Positions 27,104-35,691 of a DNA stretch of 64,000 nucleotides are shown here, one piece after another. The translations under genes and the position numbers were made by a program. Below the pieces are notes generated by a model, which saw nothing but the letters and a program-made list of their open reading frames with translations, made no database searches and had not been told where the DNA came from. Position 1 is the first letter of the stretch. Every line of letters starts with the position of its first letter. Source of the DNA: Salinibacterium sp. dk2585 (lineage in GTDB: Bacteria > Actinomycetota > Actinomycetes > Actinomycetales > Microbacteriaceae); NCBI RefSeq assembly GCF_008001035.1, contig NZ_CP042856.1:1860001-1924000 (forward strand). Direction: 5' to 3'.

Positions 27104-28218
27104 GATGCGGCCTCCGCCTTCTCCTCGGCCTCACGCACGGCGGACTCCGCCGTGCGGGCGTCGTGCGTCGGGGCATCCGGAACGTGGGCCGGACGGTTCT
27201 TGGCGAATTCCTCGCGAAGCACCGGCACCACCTCGCCGCCCAGGAGGTCGAGTTGCTCAAGCACCGTCTTGAGGGGAAGCCCCGCGTGGTCCATGAGCCA
27301 GAGCTGGCGCTGGTAGTCGCCCACGTAGTCGCGGAAACCGAGCGTGCGGTCGATGACCTCCTGTGGGCTGCCGACCGTGAGCGGCGTCTGCGACGTGAAC
27401 TCCTCGAGGCTCGGGCCGTGGCCGTAGACGGGCGCGTTGTCAAAGTAGGGGCGGAACTCCTTGACGGCGTCCTGGGAGTTCGTTCGCATGAAGACCTGCC
27501 CGCCGAGGCCGACGATCGCCTGCGCGGCGCTGCCGTGACCGTGGTGCTCGAAGCGCTGGCGGTAGAAGTTCACCATCTTCGCCGTGTGCGAGCCGGGCCA
27601 GAAGATGTGGTTCGCGAAGAAGCCATCTCCGTAGTAGGCCGCCTGCTCGGCGATCTCAGGGCTACGGATGCTGCCGTGCCAGACGAAGGGCGGCACACCG
27701 TCGAGCGGGCGCGGCGTGGATTGGAAGCCCTGCAGCGGGGTGCGGAACTGGCCGCTCCAGTCGACGAAGTCCTCGCGCCAGAGTCGGCGGAGGAGGGCGT
27801 ACTTCTCGAGTGCGAGCGGGATGCCCTGCCGGATATCCTCGCCGAACCACGGGTAGACGGGGCCCGTGTTTCCGCGGCCGAGCGTGAGGTCCATGCGCCC
27901 GTCGGAGAGGTGCTGGAGCATCGCGTAGTCCTCCGCGAGCCGCACGGGGTCGTTGGTCGTGATCAGTGTCGTGGCCGTCGAGAGGATGAGTTTCTCGGTC
28001 TTCGCGGCAAGCCAGCTGTTGATCGCGACGGGGCTCGAAGGGAAGAACGGCGGGTTGTGGTGCTCCCCCATCGCGAAGACGTCGAGGCCCACCTCTTCTG
28101 CGTGCTGCGCTATGCGCACGATGTCCTTGATGCGCGAGGCATCCGTGGGTGTGTGGCCCGTCGTCGGGTCGGTCGTGATGTCGCCGACACTGAAGATGCC
28201 GAACTGCATCTGCCCCAT
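27100..28218 (-). CDS. Luciferase-like (LLM class) flavin-dependent oxidoreductase
   Basis: The 372-residue protein has the bacterial-luciferase barrel: MQFGIFSVGD, EEVGLDVFAMGEHHNPPFFPSSP, LSTATTLITTNDPVRLAEDYAMLQHLSDGRMDLTLGRGN (residues about 85-125) and GSPQEVID near residue 290. It uses reduced FMN from the partner reductase to oxidise an unknown substrate. The start at 28218 has AAGGAG upstream. A tail of about 40 residues rich in Ala/Glu ends the protein. The promoter lies in the 114 bases before the divergent protealysin gene. Confidence 0.9.
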   Translation of the reverse strand: MGQMQFGIFSVGDITTDPTTGHTPTDASRIKDIVRIAQHAEEVGLDVFAMGEHHNPPFFPSSPVAINSWLAAKTEKLILSTATTLITTNDPVRLAEDYAMLQHLSDGRMDLTLGRGNTGPVYPWFGEDIRQGIPLALEKYALLRRLWREDFVDWSGQFRTPLQGFQSTPRPLDGVPPFVWHGSIRSPEIAEQAAYYGDGFFANHIFWPGSHTAKMVNFYRQRFEHHGHGSAAQAIVGLGGQVFMRTNSQDAVKEFRPYFDNAPVYGHGPSLEEFTSQTPLTVGSPQEVIDRTLGFRDYVGDYQRQLWLMDHAGLPLKTVLEQLDLLGGEVVPVLREEFAKNRPAHVPDAPTHDARTAESAVREAEEKAEAAS

Positions 28219-28332
28219 GGCCTGCTCCTTGCTTCGATACGTTTGCATGTAGTAGTGCCAACGCTCGGATGCCCCAGATATTCCCACGTCGCGAACCTTC
28301 TCAATGACAGGGGCGGGTGCGAGTATCGGGGC

Positions 28333-29385
28333 ATGCGCTGCCCCGTCGTACCTCCCTACCTCCTGGCCCGTATCGCGAAGAGCGATGACCCTCGCTATGC
28401 GGCCGCCTCGGAATCCGCGCGCCGTTCGCTCCTGGTCGATGGACCCGTGCGCCGCCAGCGCTGTGAAGTGCCGGCCTCGACAGACACGCAGGCACCCTCC
28501 CCCGGGATGCACGGCATCGCGGCCCCGCGCCGCACCATCTACGACGCCGAGCGCACCACGACTCTGCCGGGTCGCGTTGTGCGGGAGGAGGGCGACCCGC
28601 CGAGCGGTGATGCCGCCGTCGACGAGGCGCACGAAGGCCTCGGGCACACCCACCGGATGTTCCTTGACGCCTTCGGGCGCGCATCCATCGACGACCACAA
28701 CATGCGACTCGACGCCGTCGTGCACTACGGCGATCGCTACGACAACGCCTTCTGGGACGGCAGCCGTATGGTCTTCGGCGATGGCGACGGCCAGGTTTTC
28801 GAGAGTTTCACCCGCTCGCTCACCGTGATCGGCCACGAGCTCGCGCACGGCGTCACGCAGCATGCAGCGGGGCTCGAGTACCAGGGCCAGAGTGGAGCGC
28901 TGGCCGAGTCGGTCTCCGACGTCTTCGGCGCGCTCGTCGAGCAGTATGCGCTCGGCCAAGGCAGCGATGAGGCCAGCTGGCTCATCGGGGCGGGCCTCTT
29001 CACCCCGCTCGTGCAGGGCCGCGCCCTGCGGTCGATGCTCGAGCCGGGAACCGCCTTCGACGACGATGTCATCGGCCGCGACCCGCAACCCGCGCATATG
29101 CGGGACTACATCGTCACGAACGACGACAACGGCGGGGTGCACCTCAACTCGGGGATCCCCAACCGCGCATTCGCGCTCGCGGCCATCGCAATCGGCGGCA
29201 ACGCCTGGGAACGGGCCGGCCAGGTCTGGTACGACACCCTCACCTCAGGACGACTCAGCCGCACCGTCACCTTTCCCGTCTTCGCGACCGCGACCGTGGA
29301 CGCAGCCGGCGCGCGATACGGAGCAGACTCCCCCGAGACTCGCGCGGTGCGGGAAGGCTGGAACACCGTGGGGGTGCCCCTGTGA
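28333..29385 (+). CDS. Protealysin-type M4 neutral metalloprotease
   Basis: This 350-residue thermolysin-family protease has the zinc motif HELAH at 168-172, the third ligand Glu192 in AESVSDVFG, and the family segments HYGDRYDNAFWDG and GGVHLNSGIPNRAF. The short propeptide carries PPYLLARIA at residues 7-15, a mark of protealysin-like precursors. There is no signal peptide, so export or intracellular action is open, as for protealysin. The stop overlaps the start of an emfourin-like inhibitor gene. Confidence 0.93.
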   Translation: MRCPVVPPYLLARIAKSDDPRYAAASESARRSLLVDGPVRRQRCEVPASTDTQAPSPGMHGIAAPRRTIYDAERTTTLPGRVVREEGDPPSGDAAVDEAHEGLGHTHRMFLDAFGRASIDDHNMRLDAVVHYGDRYDNAFWDGSRMVFGDGDGQVFESFTRSLTVIGHELAHGVTQHAAGLEYQGQSGALAESVSDVFGALVEQYALGQGSDEASWLIGAGLFTPLVQGRALRSMLEPGTAFDDDVIGRDPQPAHMRDYIVTNDDNGGVHLNSGIPNRAFALAAIAIGGNAWERAGQVWYDTLTSGRLSRTVTFPVFATATVDAAGARYGADSPETRAVREGWNTVGVPL

Positions 29386-29711
29386 ACGACCACGAGGTCA
29401 AGCTCACAATCGTGCGGAGCGGCGGCTTCGCCGGGCTCACCCGGCGCTGGAGTGCCGTCATCGACCCGCAGGAGCCTGAATGGGAGGACCTGCTCACCCG
29501 CATCCCGCGCGACGAGGTGGCGAGCGACACCGGCCAGCGCGATCGTTTCGTCTACCAGGTGACCTGCGAGCCACCCACGGCCGAGCGCCCCTACTGGCAG
29601 TGCGAGGTGCCGGAAGGCCAGTTCACAGGGCCATGGCAGGACCTGCTCGAGCGAGTGCGCGCCGAGGGGGACGGCAACGGAGACGAGAAACGGGCCGCCA
29701 CCCGAAGGTGA
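29382..29711 (+). CDS. Emfourin-like protealysin inhibitor
   Basis: The 109-residue protein has a short beta-rich fold with KLTIVRSGGFAGLTRRWS at the N-terminus, a region FVYQVTCEPP, and PEGQFTGPWQDLLERV at the end. This matches small proteins encoded next to protealysin-like genes and known to inhibit them (emfourin). It starts at GTG inside the protease stop region (4-base overlap), so enzyme and inhibitor are made together. This suggests tight control of an intracellular protease. Confidence 0.85.
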   Translation: MNDHEVKLTIVRSGGFAGLTRRWSAVIDPQEPEWEDLLTRIPRDEVASDTGQRDRFVYQVTCEPPTAERPYWQCEVPEGQFTGPWQDLLERVRAEGDGNGDEKRAATRR

Positions 29712-29719
29712 CGGCCCGT
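29690..29719. terminator. Terminator hairpin overlapping the emfourin stop
   Basis: The outer stem ACGGGCCG/CGGCCCGT, a C-A mismatch, the inner stem CACC/GGTG and the tetraloop CGAA form a strong hairpin at the very end of the inhibitor gene; the TGA stop is part of the right arm. On the opposite strand it lies 75 bases after rpsO, so it may serve both transcripts. Confidence 0.75.
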
Positions 29720-29794
29720 CCAAGAAGATCGCGGTGTCATCGGAGACTCCCAAGGGGAGACCGACTCGCGACTCCAGAGGCTATCGACGTGTAC

Positions 29795-30064
29795 CTATCG
29801 GCGCAGGCCGAGGCGCTCGATGAGCGAGCGGTAACGGTTGATGTCGATGTCCTGCAGGTAGCCGAGGAGTCGACGACGCTGGCCGACCAGGAGGAGCAGG
29901 CCACGACGCGAGTGGTGGTCGTGCTTGTGCTCCTTGAGGTGCTCCGTGAGGTCCTTGATGCGCTGCGTCAGCATTGCAACCTGGACCTCGGGGGAACCCG
30001 TGTCACCCGGGTGGGTCGCGTACTCTTCGATGATCGCCTTCTTGACGTCTGATTCAAGAGCCAT
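29795..30064 (-). CDS. rpsO: 30S ribosomal protein S15
   Basis: This is the 89-residue S15 protein of the small subunit, which binds 16S rRNA helices 20-22. The motifs [46 protein letters not shown] (spanning about residues 22-68) and [12 protein letters not shown] at the end are standard. In most Actinobacteria it stands directly upstream of pnp. Here it is separated by about 7.5 kb that includes genes on the other strand. Confidence 0.98.
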   Translation of the reverse strand: MALESDVKKAIIEEYATHPGDTGSPEVQVAMLTQRIKDLTEHLKEHKHDHHSRRGLLLLVGQRRRLLGYLQDIDINRYRSLIERLGLRR

Positions 30065-30222
30065 AGATGGGATCCCCTTCCTCTCGTTGCGCGGTGCCGG
30101 TCACAGGATGTGCCGGCTCTCTTTATCCGCGGCCGTTCTAACGGCAACTGCGCAAGTCTACCACCGCTGCCTTCCGCCCGCGCCCCAGCCCACTCGGATC
30201 GCGCTGGCATAGCGTGGGCCGG

Positions 30223-30996
30223 GTGAAGAGCAGAGAACCCATCTACACGACGGCGATCACGGCGGGGCGCGCCCTGTTCTCGACCCTCCGGCTGAAGCCG
30301 CTCGTGACGGGTGCGCAGAACCTCCCGGACACGGGAGGCGCTGTCATCGCCATGACCCACTTCGGCTACCTCGACTTCGCCCTCGTCGAGTGGGCGACTT
30401 GGCGCCACAACAGGCGGCGCATCCGGTTCATGGCCAAGAAATCCGTGTTCTCGAAGCCCGTCGTCGGCTGGCTCATGCGGGGAATGCGCCACATTCCAGT
30501 CGACATGGAGGCGGGTGCCAATGCCTACGCCGATGCGGTTGCGGCGCTGCGCCGGGGTGAACTCATCGGGGTCTTCCCCGAGGCCGGAGTCAGCGCATCG
30601 TTCACCGTGCGGGAGCTCAAGACGGGCGCCGTGCGCCTCGCAGCCGAGGCCGGGGTGCCCCTCGTGCCCGTCGCCGTCTGGGGCGGCCACCGCCTGCTCA
30701 CGAAGAACCGTCGCATCCGCACGAGAGATCGCTTCGGCGTGCCCGTGTCGTTTGCCATCGGGAGAGCGATGCATCCGTCGCCGGCCGATGACGCGAAGAG
30801 CGGCACCGAGGCGCTGCGGGAGGAACTGCGGCGGCTCGTCACCCAGGCGCAGGACAGCTACCCCGACTCGGGCGAGGGGCAGTGGTGGCAGCCCCGCGAA
30901 CGCGGTGGCACGGCGCCCACGCCGGACGAGGCCGCCCGAGCGGATGCCGAACGCGACCACCGGCGCCGGCTCGAACGCGAGTCACGCGAGAGGTGA
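30223..30996 (+). CDS. 1-acylglycerol-3-phosphate acyltransferase (PlsC-like)
   Basis: This 257-residue membrane-associated acyltransferase has the catalytic H-x4-D motif THFGYLD near residue 43 and the substrate-binding loop FPEAGVS near residue 118, a variant of FPEGTRS. LVPVAVWGGHRLLTKNRR follows. It probably acylates lysophosphatidic acid or a related lipid. A charged tail of about 45 residues rich in Glu/Arg ends the protein. The GTG at 30223 (VKSREPIY) fits relatives; another GTG lies three codons upstream. Confidence 0.88.
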   Translation: MKSREPIYTTAITAGRALFSTLRLKPLVTGAQNLPDTGGAVIAMTHFGYLDFALVEWATWRHNRRRIRFMAKKSVFSKPVVGWLMRGMRHIPVDMEAGANAYADAVAALRRGELIGVFPEAGVSASFTVRELKTGAVRLAAEAGVPLVPVAVWGGHRLLTKNRRIRTRDRFGVPVSFAIGRAMHPSPADDAKSGTEALREELRRLVTQAQDSYPDSGEGQWWQPRERGGTAPTPDEAARADAERDHRRRLERESRER

Positions 30997-31008
30997 ACTT
31001 CGCTGCGC

Positions 31009-31743
31009 TCAGCCGAGGCTGTCGACCCGGATGACGGGCAAGACCGCAGACACAGGCTCGCGAGCCGCCCCGCGCTCGGCACGCAGGTGCCGCACCGCGC
31101 CGGCGATGATGAGTCCCTGCCCCGCGATGTAGGTGAGCATGACAGTGAAGCCCGGCTGCCACAGCTCGACGCTCGGCATGAAGCGGGCGACCGCGAGCAC
31201 CGTGTCGGAGAAGAGAAACAGAAAGCCGCCGAGCCCCACCGGCACGATCGCGCGCGTCGCCGACACCGCCATGAGCCCGAGGACGATCCCATACCCGGCG
31301 AGCGGCCAGACGAGCCAGCCCACATGCGGTGCAAGGAGTGCGACGAGCGCAATCCACCAGCCCACGTAGGCGAGAGAGACGAGCGGCAGCCTCCGGACGG
31401 TCAGGTGGCGCACGATGAGGAGCACGTAGAAGACATGGGCCACCAGGAACCCGCAGAGCCCGGCGAGGAACCAACCCTCGCCGGGAAGCATGAGGGCGAC
31501 ATCGCCGACCCAGGACAGCGTGATCGCCGCCGCGCCCAGCAGGATGACGGACCGCCGCGCGCCAGCAGCGTTGAGGAGGAACGCGAGGAGCAGGAGCGGC
31601 ATGAGGAGCGGCTTGGTCACGGCGACGAGCGCAGCGGCATCCGCACCCCCCGCGACAGCGGCGAGCGCCGCCAGGTGCACGGCGCCGACGACGGCATAGG
31701 GCGCGAAAGCGAGCAGAACGCGGTTCCGCGGGGCGATCTTCAT
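31009..31743 (-). CDS. YhhN-family membrane protein (lysoplasmalogenase-like)
   Basis: The 244-residue protein has seven to eight transmembrane helices. It shows the YhhN pattern: TKPLLMPLLLLAFLL, LSWVGDVALMLPGE and FLAGLCGFLVAHVFYVLLI (residues about 42-115), with the conserved acid residues in SWVGD, and FLFSDTVLAVARF near the end. Eukaryotic members hydrolyse lysoplasmalogens; the bacterial function is less clear. It converges with the PlsC-like gene with 12 bases between, and diverges from the SDR gene. Confidence 0.85.
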   Translation of the reverse strand: MKIAPRNRVLLAFAPYAVVGAVHLAALAAVAGGADAAALVAVTKPLLMPLLLLAFLLNAAGARRSVILLGAAAITLSWVGDVALMLPGEGWFLAGLCGFLVAHVFYVLLIVRHLTVRRLPLVSLAYVGWWIALVALLAPHVGWLVWPLAGYGIVLGLMAVSATRAIVPVGLGGFLFLFSDTVLAVARFMPSVELWQPGFTVMLTYIAGQGLIIAGAVRHLRAERGAAREPVSAVLPVIRVDSLG

Positions 31744-31821
31744 GCCCGAAGCGTAGCGTCGTCACGGCGAGTGGCGCGCCCCGGCCCCGGGGCGGCGCAT
31801 CCGCAGTAGCGTGAACCCATC

Positions 31822-32613
31822 ATGTGCCCGAGACTCCACGACGCAGCCACCACTGCCCGTCGCGCCCTCATCACGGGCGCGACCGCCGGGCTGGGTCTCG
31901 AATTCGCCCGGCAGCTGGCCGCGAGCGGCCACGACCTCGTGCTCGTCGCCCGCGACGCGGCTCGGCTCCGCGAGACGGCCGAGGCGCTCGCGGCCGAGCA
32001 TGGCGTGCACGTCGAGGTGCTGCCCGCCGACCTCTCCGTGCGCTCGCAGGTGGACCGCGTCGCGGAGCGCCTCGCAGATGAGGCCTCCCCCATCTCGATG
32101 CTGGTCAACAACGCGGGATTCGGCCTCACGCGGCCATTCCACGCCAACGACATCGAGGAGGAGCAGAGGCATCTCGATGTGCTCGTGACCGCCCCACTTC
32201 GACTCGCTCATGCGGCCCTGCGCAGCATGCGGGCGCGGCACGAGGGCACCATCATCACGGTCGCGAGCGTCGCCGCATACTCGCCGCGCGGAAGCTACGG
32301 GGCCGCGAAGTCGTGGGTCCTGAGCTTCACCCGCTGGGCCAACCTCGAATACCGCCGCGACGGCGTCACCGTCTCGGCCGTCGCCCCCGGGTTCGTGCGC
32401 ACCGAGTTCCATGAACGGATGCGCGTGCGCACCGACACAATCCCCTCGCCCCTGTGGCTGCACCCGCCCCGCGTCGTGCGCGCAGCGCTCGCCGGGGCGC
32501 GCCGCGGCCGCGCCGTCGTCGTGCCGAGCATGCGCTACAAGCTCATCGTCGCCGCGTCACGCCTCCTCCCCGATCGCCTCGTGGCGGCGGGCGCGCTCAA
32601 GCCGCGTCGCTGA
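31822..32613 (+). CDS. Short-chain dehydrogenase/reductase
   Basis: The 263-residue Rossmann protein has the classical SDR motifs TGATAGLGLEFA (cofactor loop), LVNNAGFG, the catalytic Ser in TVASVAAYSP and Y-x3-K in SYGAAKSW. PGFVRTEF follows. The loop and an Arg after the second strand (VARDAARL) suggest NADP(H). It belongs to the DltE/YqjQ-like group acting on lipids or keto compounds. No good ribosome-binding site is visible before the ATG at 31822. Confidence 0.9.
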   Translation: MCPRLHDAATTARRALITGATAGLGLEFARQLAASGHDLVLVARDAARLRETAEALAAEHGVHVEVLPADLSVRSQVDRVAERLADEASPISMLVNNAGFGLTRPFHANDIEEEQRHLDVLVTAPLRLAHAALRSMRARHEGTIITVASVAAYSPRGSYGAAKSWVLSFTRWANLEYRRDGVTVSAVAPGFVRTEFHERMRVRTDTIPSPLWLHPPRVVRAALAGARRGRAVVVPSMRYKLIVAASRLLPDRLVAAGALKPRR

Positions 32614-32628
32614 GGGGCCCAGCCGCGC

Positions 32629-33426
32629 TCACGCGCCCGAGAGGATCCGCGCCAGGACGAGGGCGACGATCGCGAACCCCACAATCGCAGCACATGCGAG
32701 GATCCACAGCTGCCGGGTCAGGCGTGCGGCGAGGACCTCGGTGCGCGCCCGCGTGAATGTCGCCGTGTCTGCCGGGTCGACACATCCGGGAGTCCCCTCG
32801 CGCGCCCACGTCGCAGGCCGCGACGCGGCCTGCACGAGTTCGGCCAGCCGCTCGTCTGAGAGCGTGCGTGGTTGCCGCTGGATCCACCTCGAGAGTGCCC
32901 CGGCGTCCACGACCGCCACGTCGAGCGGGCGCTCCGTCATGGTCACGGCCCCCGCATCGATCAGGGCCAGCACGCCCGTGACGCGTACCTCGCCGCCTGC
33001 CTCCTCCGCGAGGCAGCGCTCGACGGCCCCGACGGAGTGCCGAGCACGACGCAGCTCGGGCAGGGGATGCCCGGCGACGCGGAGGCCGAGCGCCGACACC
33101 ACGACCTCCTCCCCTGCCGCGTACAGCCCGTGAACGGCGAAGGCTCCGCCGGGGCCGACGACGACGTGGTCGATCGGGTGCCCCTCGAAGCTGGCCGACA
33201 CCGAATGCAGCACGAGGTAAGGGGTGTGCAGGCCCGAGAGGCTGCGGCACACCTCGAATTCGCCTGCCGCGGCCCAGAACCACGAGCGGCTCTCGACGCT
33301 CAGGGGGCTCCGTCCAAGGAGACGGGCCAGCCAGCCGCGAGACGCAACCGTCGACTGTGCCTCGAGAAAGCTCCGGATGGCACCGCAGTCGGCACGCACG
33401 GCAGCCGCTGTGTCGTCGTCAGTCAT
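32629..33426 (-). CDS. NERD-like domain membrane protein
   Basis: This 265-residue protein has a NERD-like (nuclease-related) core near residues 50-110: AAAGEFEVCRSLSGL, YLVLHSVSASFEGHPIDHVVVGPGGAFAVHG. The Asp after the second strand is present, but the Lys expected in the following (D/E)-x-K position is missing (HGLYAAG), so activity is doubtful. One transmembrane helix is at the C-terminus (about 238-260). The genetic context gives no clue to its role. Confidence 0.65.
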   Translation of the reverse strand: MTDDDTAAAVRADCGAIRSFLEAQSTVASRGWLARLLGRSPLSVESRSWFWAAAGEFEVCRSLSGLHTPYLVLHSVSASFEGHPIDHVVVGPGGAFAVHGLYAAGEEVVVSALGLRVAGHPLPELRRARHSVGAVERCLAEEAGGEVRVTGVLALIDAGAVTMTERPLDVAVVDAGALSRWIQRQPRTLSDERLAELVQAASRPATWAREGTPGCVDPADTATFTRARTEVLAARLTRQLWILACAAIVGFAIVALVLARILSGA

Positions 33427-33640
33427 GGACCCGTCTCAAACCGATGGTGGAGTGCTCGCCCCGCGCGTCGGGTCGCCCGGCACGGGACCACACGGGACCC
33501 GTGCCAACAGCATCGCCCGAGCCGGGGGTTTGCGGTATCCCCTTGACGGGGGACGACACCCGGCACCTCGGGGTGAGGAAAGTTATTGCGGGAAAGGCTT
33601 GATTCCCCCTGCTGGGAGGCGCAAGCTTGATGCAGAACAA

Positions 33641-33686
33641 CTCATCGCCCGGAAGAGCCGCACCAAGTGCCGCACCGGGCGATGAG
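33641..33686 (-). terminator. Terminator hairpin of the two-component genes
   Basis: Perfect 12-base arms, CTCATCGCCCGG (33641-33652) and CCGGGCGATGAG (33675-33686), enclose a 22-base loop. It lies 24 bases downstream of the response-regulator stop on the minus strand. The rest of 33427-33709, the gap before the NERD gene, has no gene. Confidence 0.75.
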
Positions 33687-33709
33687 TCCGTTAACGGCGA
33701 TGCAGCTCG

Positions 33710-34348
33710 CTAGATCCAGCCCTGCTCCCACGCCCTCTCCGCCGCATCATGGCGCGATCGGGCGTCGAGCTTCGCCATCGCGGTCGAGAGGTAGTTGCGC
33801 ACCGTGCCCGGCGCGAGATGCAGGGCGTCGGCGATCTGCTGCACACTCATCGTCGACCGGCTGTGGCGCAGCACGTCGAGCTCCCGGTCAGTCAAGGGGC
33901 AGCGCTCGGCAGTCAACGCGGTGGCTGCGATCTCCGGGTCTATGTATCGTCCACCCGCCGCAACGCTGCGGATCACGTCGGCGAGTTCGGATGCGGGAGT
34001 CGACTTCGGCACGAAACCAGACACCCGCGCCGCGAGCGCTCGTCGCAGGACCCCCGGTCGCGCGTGACGGGTGACGATGACCACCCTCGTCGCGACGGTG
34101 GTCAGGATGCGAGCCGCCGCCTCGACCCCGTCGGCGTGGGGCATCTCCAGGTCGAGAAGGCAGACATCCGGCCTCGTCTCGATCGCACGCTCGACCGCCG
34201 TCAGGCCGTTGTCGCAACTCGCCACGATCTCAAGATCAGGCTCAAGGCCGAGCAAGGCCTCCAGCGCACCGCGGATCAGATGCTCGTCGTCGGCAAGCAG
34301 CAGCCGGATTCGCTTCGGTTCGGAAGCGTCGCGCAACTGGTCCATCAC
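33710..34348 (-). CDS. NarL/DesR-type response regulator
   Basis: The 212-residue protein has a receiver domain with the acidic pair D20-D21, phospho-acceptor Asp66 in VCLLDLEMP and the conserved Thr/Lys (VTRHARP, VPKSTP). A LuxR-type helix-turn-helix is at the C-terminus (LTDRELDVLRHS...VQQIADALHLAPGTVRNYLSTAMAKL, residues about 150-200). Its start overlaps the kinase stop by four bases, so the two form a two-component pair. A palindrome just upstream of the kinase is a candidate target. Confidence 0.93.
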   Translation of the reverse strand: MMDQLRDASEPKRIRLLLADDEHLIRGALEALLGLEPDLEIVASCDNGLTAVERAIETRPDVCLLDLEMPHADGVEAAARILTTVATRVVIVTRHARPGVLRRALAARVSGFVPKSTPASELADVIRSVAAGGRYIDPEIAATALTAERCPLTDRELDVLRHSRSTMSVQQIADALHLAPGTVRNYLSTAMAKLDARSRHDAAERAWEQGWI

Positions 34349-35556
34349 TCGGCCATCTCCATTGCGCGGACCAACGCACGGAGCTCGAATTCCCCCGCCG
34401 CCGGGCGGGCATCGACGTCCAGCTGGCCACCGACCGCGGCGAGCCGTTCGCGCAGGCCCGTGAGTCCGTTCCCCTGCCCTGATGCCGCCGCATCCGCACC
34501 GTTATTGCCGATCAGCAGCTCGGTGCCACCGGCAACATCACGCAGCCGGATCCACACCGTGCTTGCCGAGGAGTGACGCAGGATGTTGGTGGTGGCCTCG
34601 CGCACGACCATCGCAAGGGCCCGCTGGGCCTCGGGGTCGAGAGGCTGCGCCCCCACGTCGAGGTCGCACTGGGCGCCAGACGCCGTCAACACCTCGCGGG
34701 CGTTCTCAAGCTCGACGGTGAGGGCGACATCCCGATAGCCGTACACGAGGGACCGAGTGTCCTCGAGTGCTCGCCTGGCAATCATCCGTGTCTCATGGAT
34801 GTGCTCGCGCGCCGTCTCCGGCTCCGCGTCGAGCAGCCGCTCGGCCAGCTCGGCCTTCAGCGCGATCACCTGCAGGTGATGCCCCTGGATGTCGTGGAGG
34901 TCGGATGCGAACCGCAGGCGTTCCCTCGCGACAGCGAGCTCGGCGCTTGCGCGGCGATGGCGGTCGAGCTCGACGACAACCTGCCACCACCAGAGCGCGG
35001 TGAGCACCATGACGGGAAGCAGGGCACCGTAGCTGAAGATCAGGAAGGAGCCCGGCCCCTCCGCGAGCGCGAACGAGTGGCCGAAGACGAGCCAGGCGAG
35101 AACCGGATGCGCGACCGTGAGCAAGGCTCCACCCCCGATGAGCGCCCAACGCTCGAGTGGGCGCAGGAGCGGCGCCACGAGGTTGACGCTCATCCACAGG
35201 GGCAGCGCGGCGTGAAGGGTGAGCTCGGGCAGGAATAGCCCAAGGGGCCAGATGAGCGCTGGTGGTACCCAGAGCAGCATCGTGCGAGGAGGTCGCGGCA
35301 GTCCGCCCGCCAGGCCGGCGCGGAGGAACCAGGAGTAGCGGATCTGCATGCCGGCCGAGACCAGCGCGAGCGCCATGACGCCGATGGACAGCAGCAGCCA
35401 GGGGAGGTCTCCCGCGGTGCGCGCCGTCCCCACGGCCTGCAGGCTGACGACGATGACGTCGCCCTGCAGGATGACGAAGAAGAACACGATCGAGCCCAGG
35501 GTGTAGAGCCAGGTGGTGTGGACACTCCTGGCTGGAGGTGATTCCGCTGATCGCAT
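34345..35556 (-). CDS. DesK-type sensor histidine kinase
   Basis: This 403-residue protein has about five to six N-terminal transmembrane helices (residues 15-170). The HisKA_3 motif RFASDLHDIQGHH follows near residue 210, with the phospho-accepting His. A HATPase_c domain is last, with the N-box REATTNILRHSSAS and GNGLTGLRERL. This layout, without a clear external sensor domain, suits sensing of membrane state or envelope stress. The start at 35556 is chosen by similarity; it cuts off 45 residues of an unconvincing extension. Confidence 0.9.
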   Translation of the reverse strand: MRSAESPPARSVHTTWLYTLGSIVFFFVILQGDVIVVSLQAVGTARTAGDLPWLLLSIGVMALALVSAGMQIRYSWFLRAGLAGGLPRPPRTMLLWVPPALIWPLGLFLPELTLHAALPLWMSVNLVAPLLRPLERWALIGGGALLTVAHPVLAWLVFGHSFALAEGPGSFLIFSYGALLPVMVLTALWWWQVVVELDRHRRASAELAVARERLRFASDLHDIQGHHLQVIALKAELAERLLDAEPETAREHIHETRMIARRALEDTRSLVYGYRDVALTVELENAREVLTASGAQCDLDVGAQPLDPEAQRALAMVVREATTNILRHSSASTVWIRLRDVAGGTELLIGNNGADAAASGQGNGLTGLRERLAAVGGQLDVDARPAAGEFELRALVRAMEMAE

Positions 35557-35574
35557 GGCCCCCAGCGTATGGCA

Positions 35575-35588
35575 GTGACAAATGTCAC
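35575..35588. promoter_or_regulatory. Perfect palindrome upstream of the sensor kinase
   Basis: The sequence GTGACA-AA-TGTCAC is a perfect 6-bp inverted repeat with a 2-base spacer. It ends 19 bases before the kinase start and about 104 bases before the divergent membrane-protein gene. Size and position fit an autoregulatory site for the NarL-type regulator, but binding is inferred. Confidence 0.5.
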
Positions 35589-35691
35589 GGCCGCCCGAGC
35601 GATTCGACCCATGGAGCTCATGACACGTGGGCACTACAGGGTCTCTGTGCTCCCGGAAAGGATGGAGTCGACCCCAACGGAAAGGCACCAA

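Noticed and set aside
28219-29142. Upstream extension of the luciferase-like gene across the protease gene
   Set aside because: The extension is antisense to the M4 protease and lacks luciferase-family sequence; AAGGAG marks the start at 28218.
33641-33686. Attachment site or integrase target formed by the 12-base inverted repeat
   Set aside because: There is no integrase or duplicated flank; its place just after the response-regulator stop makes a terminator the simpler reading.
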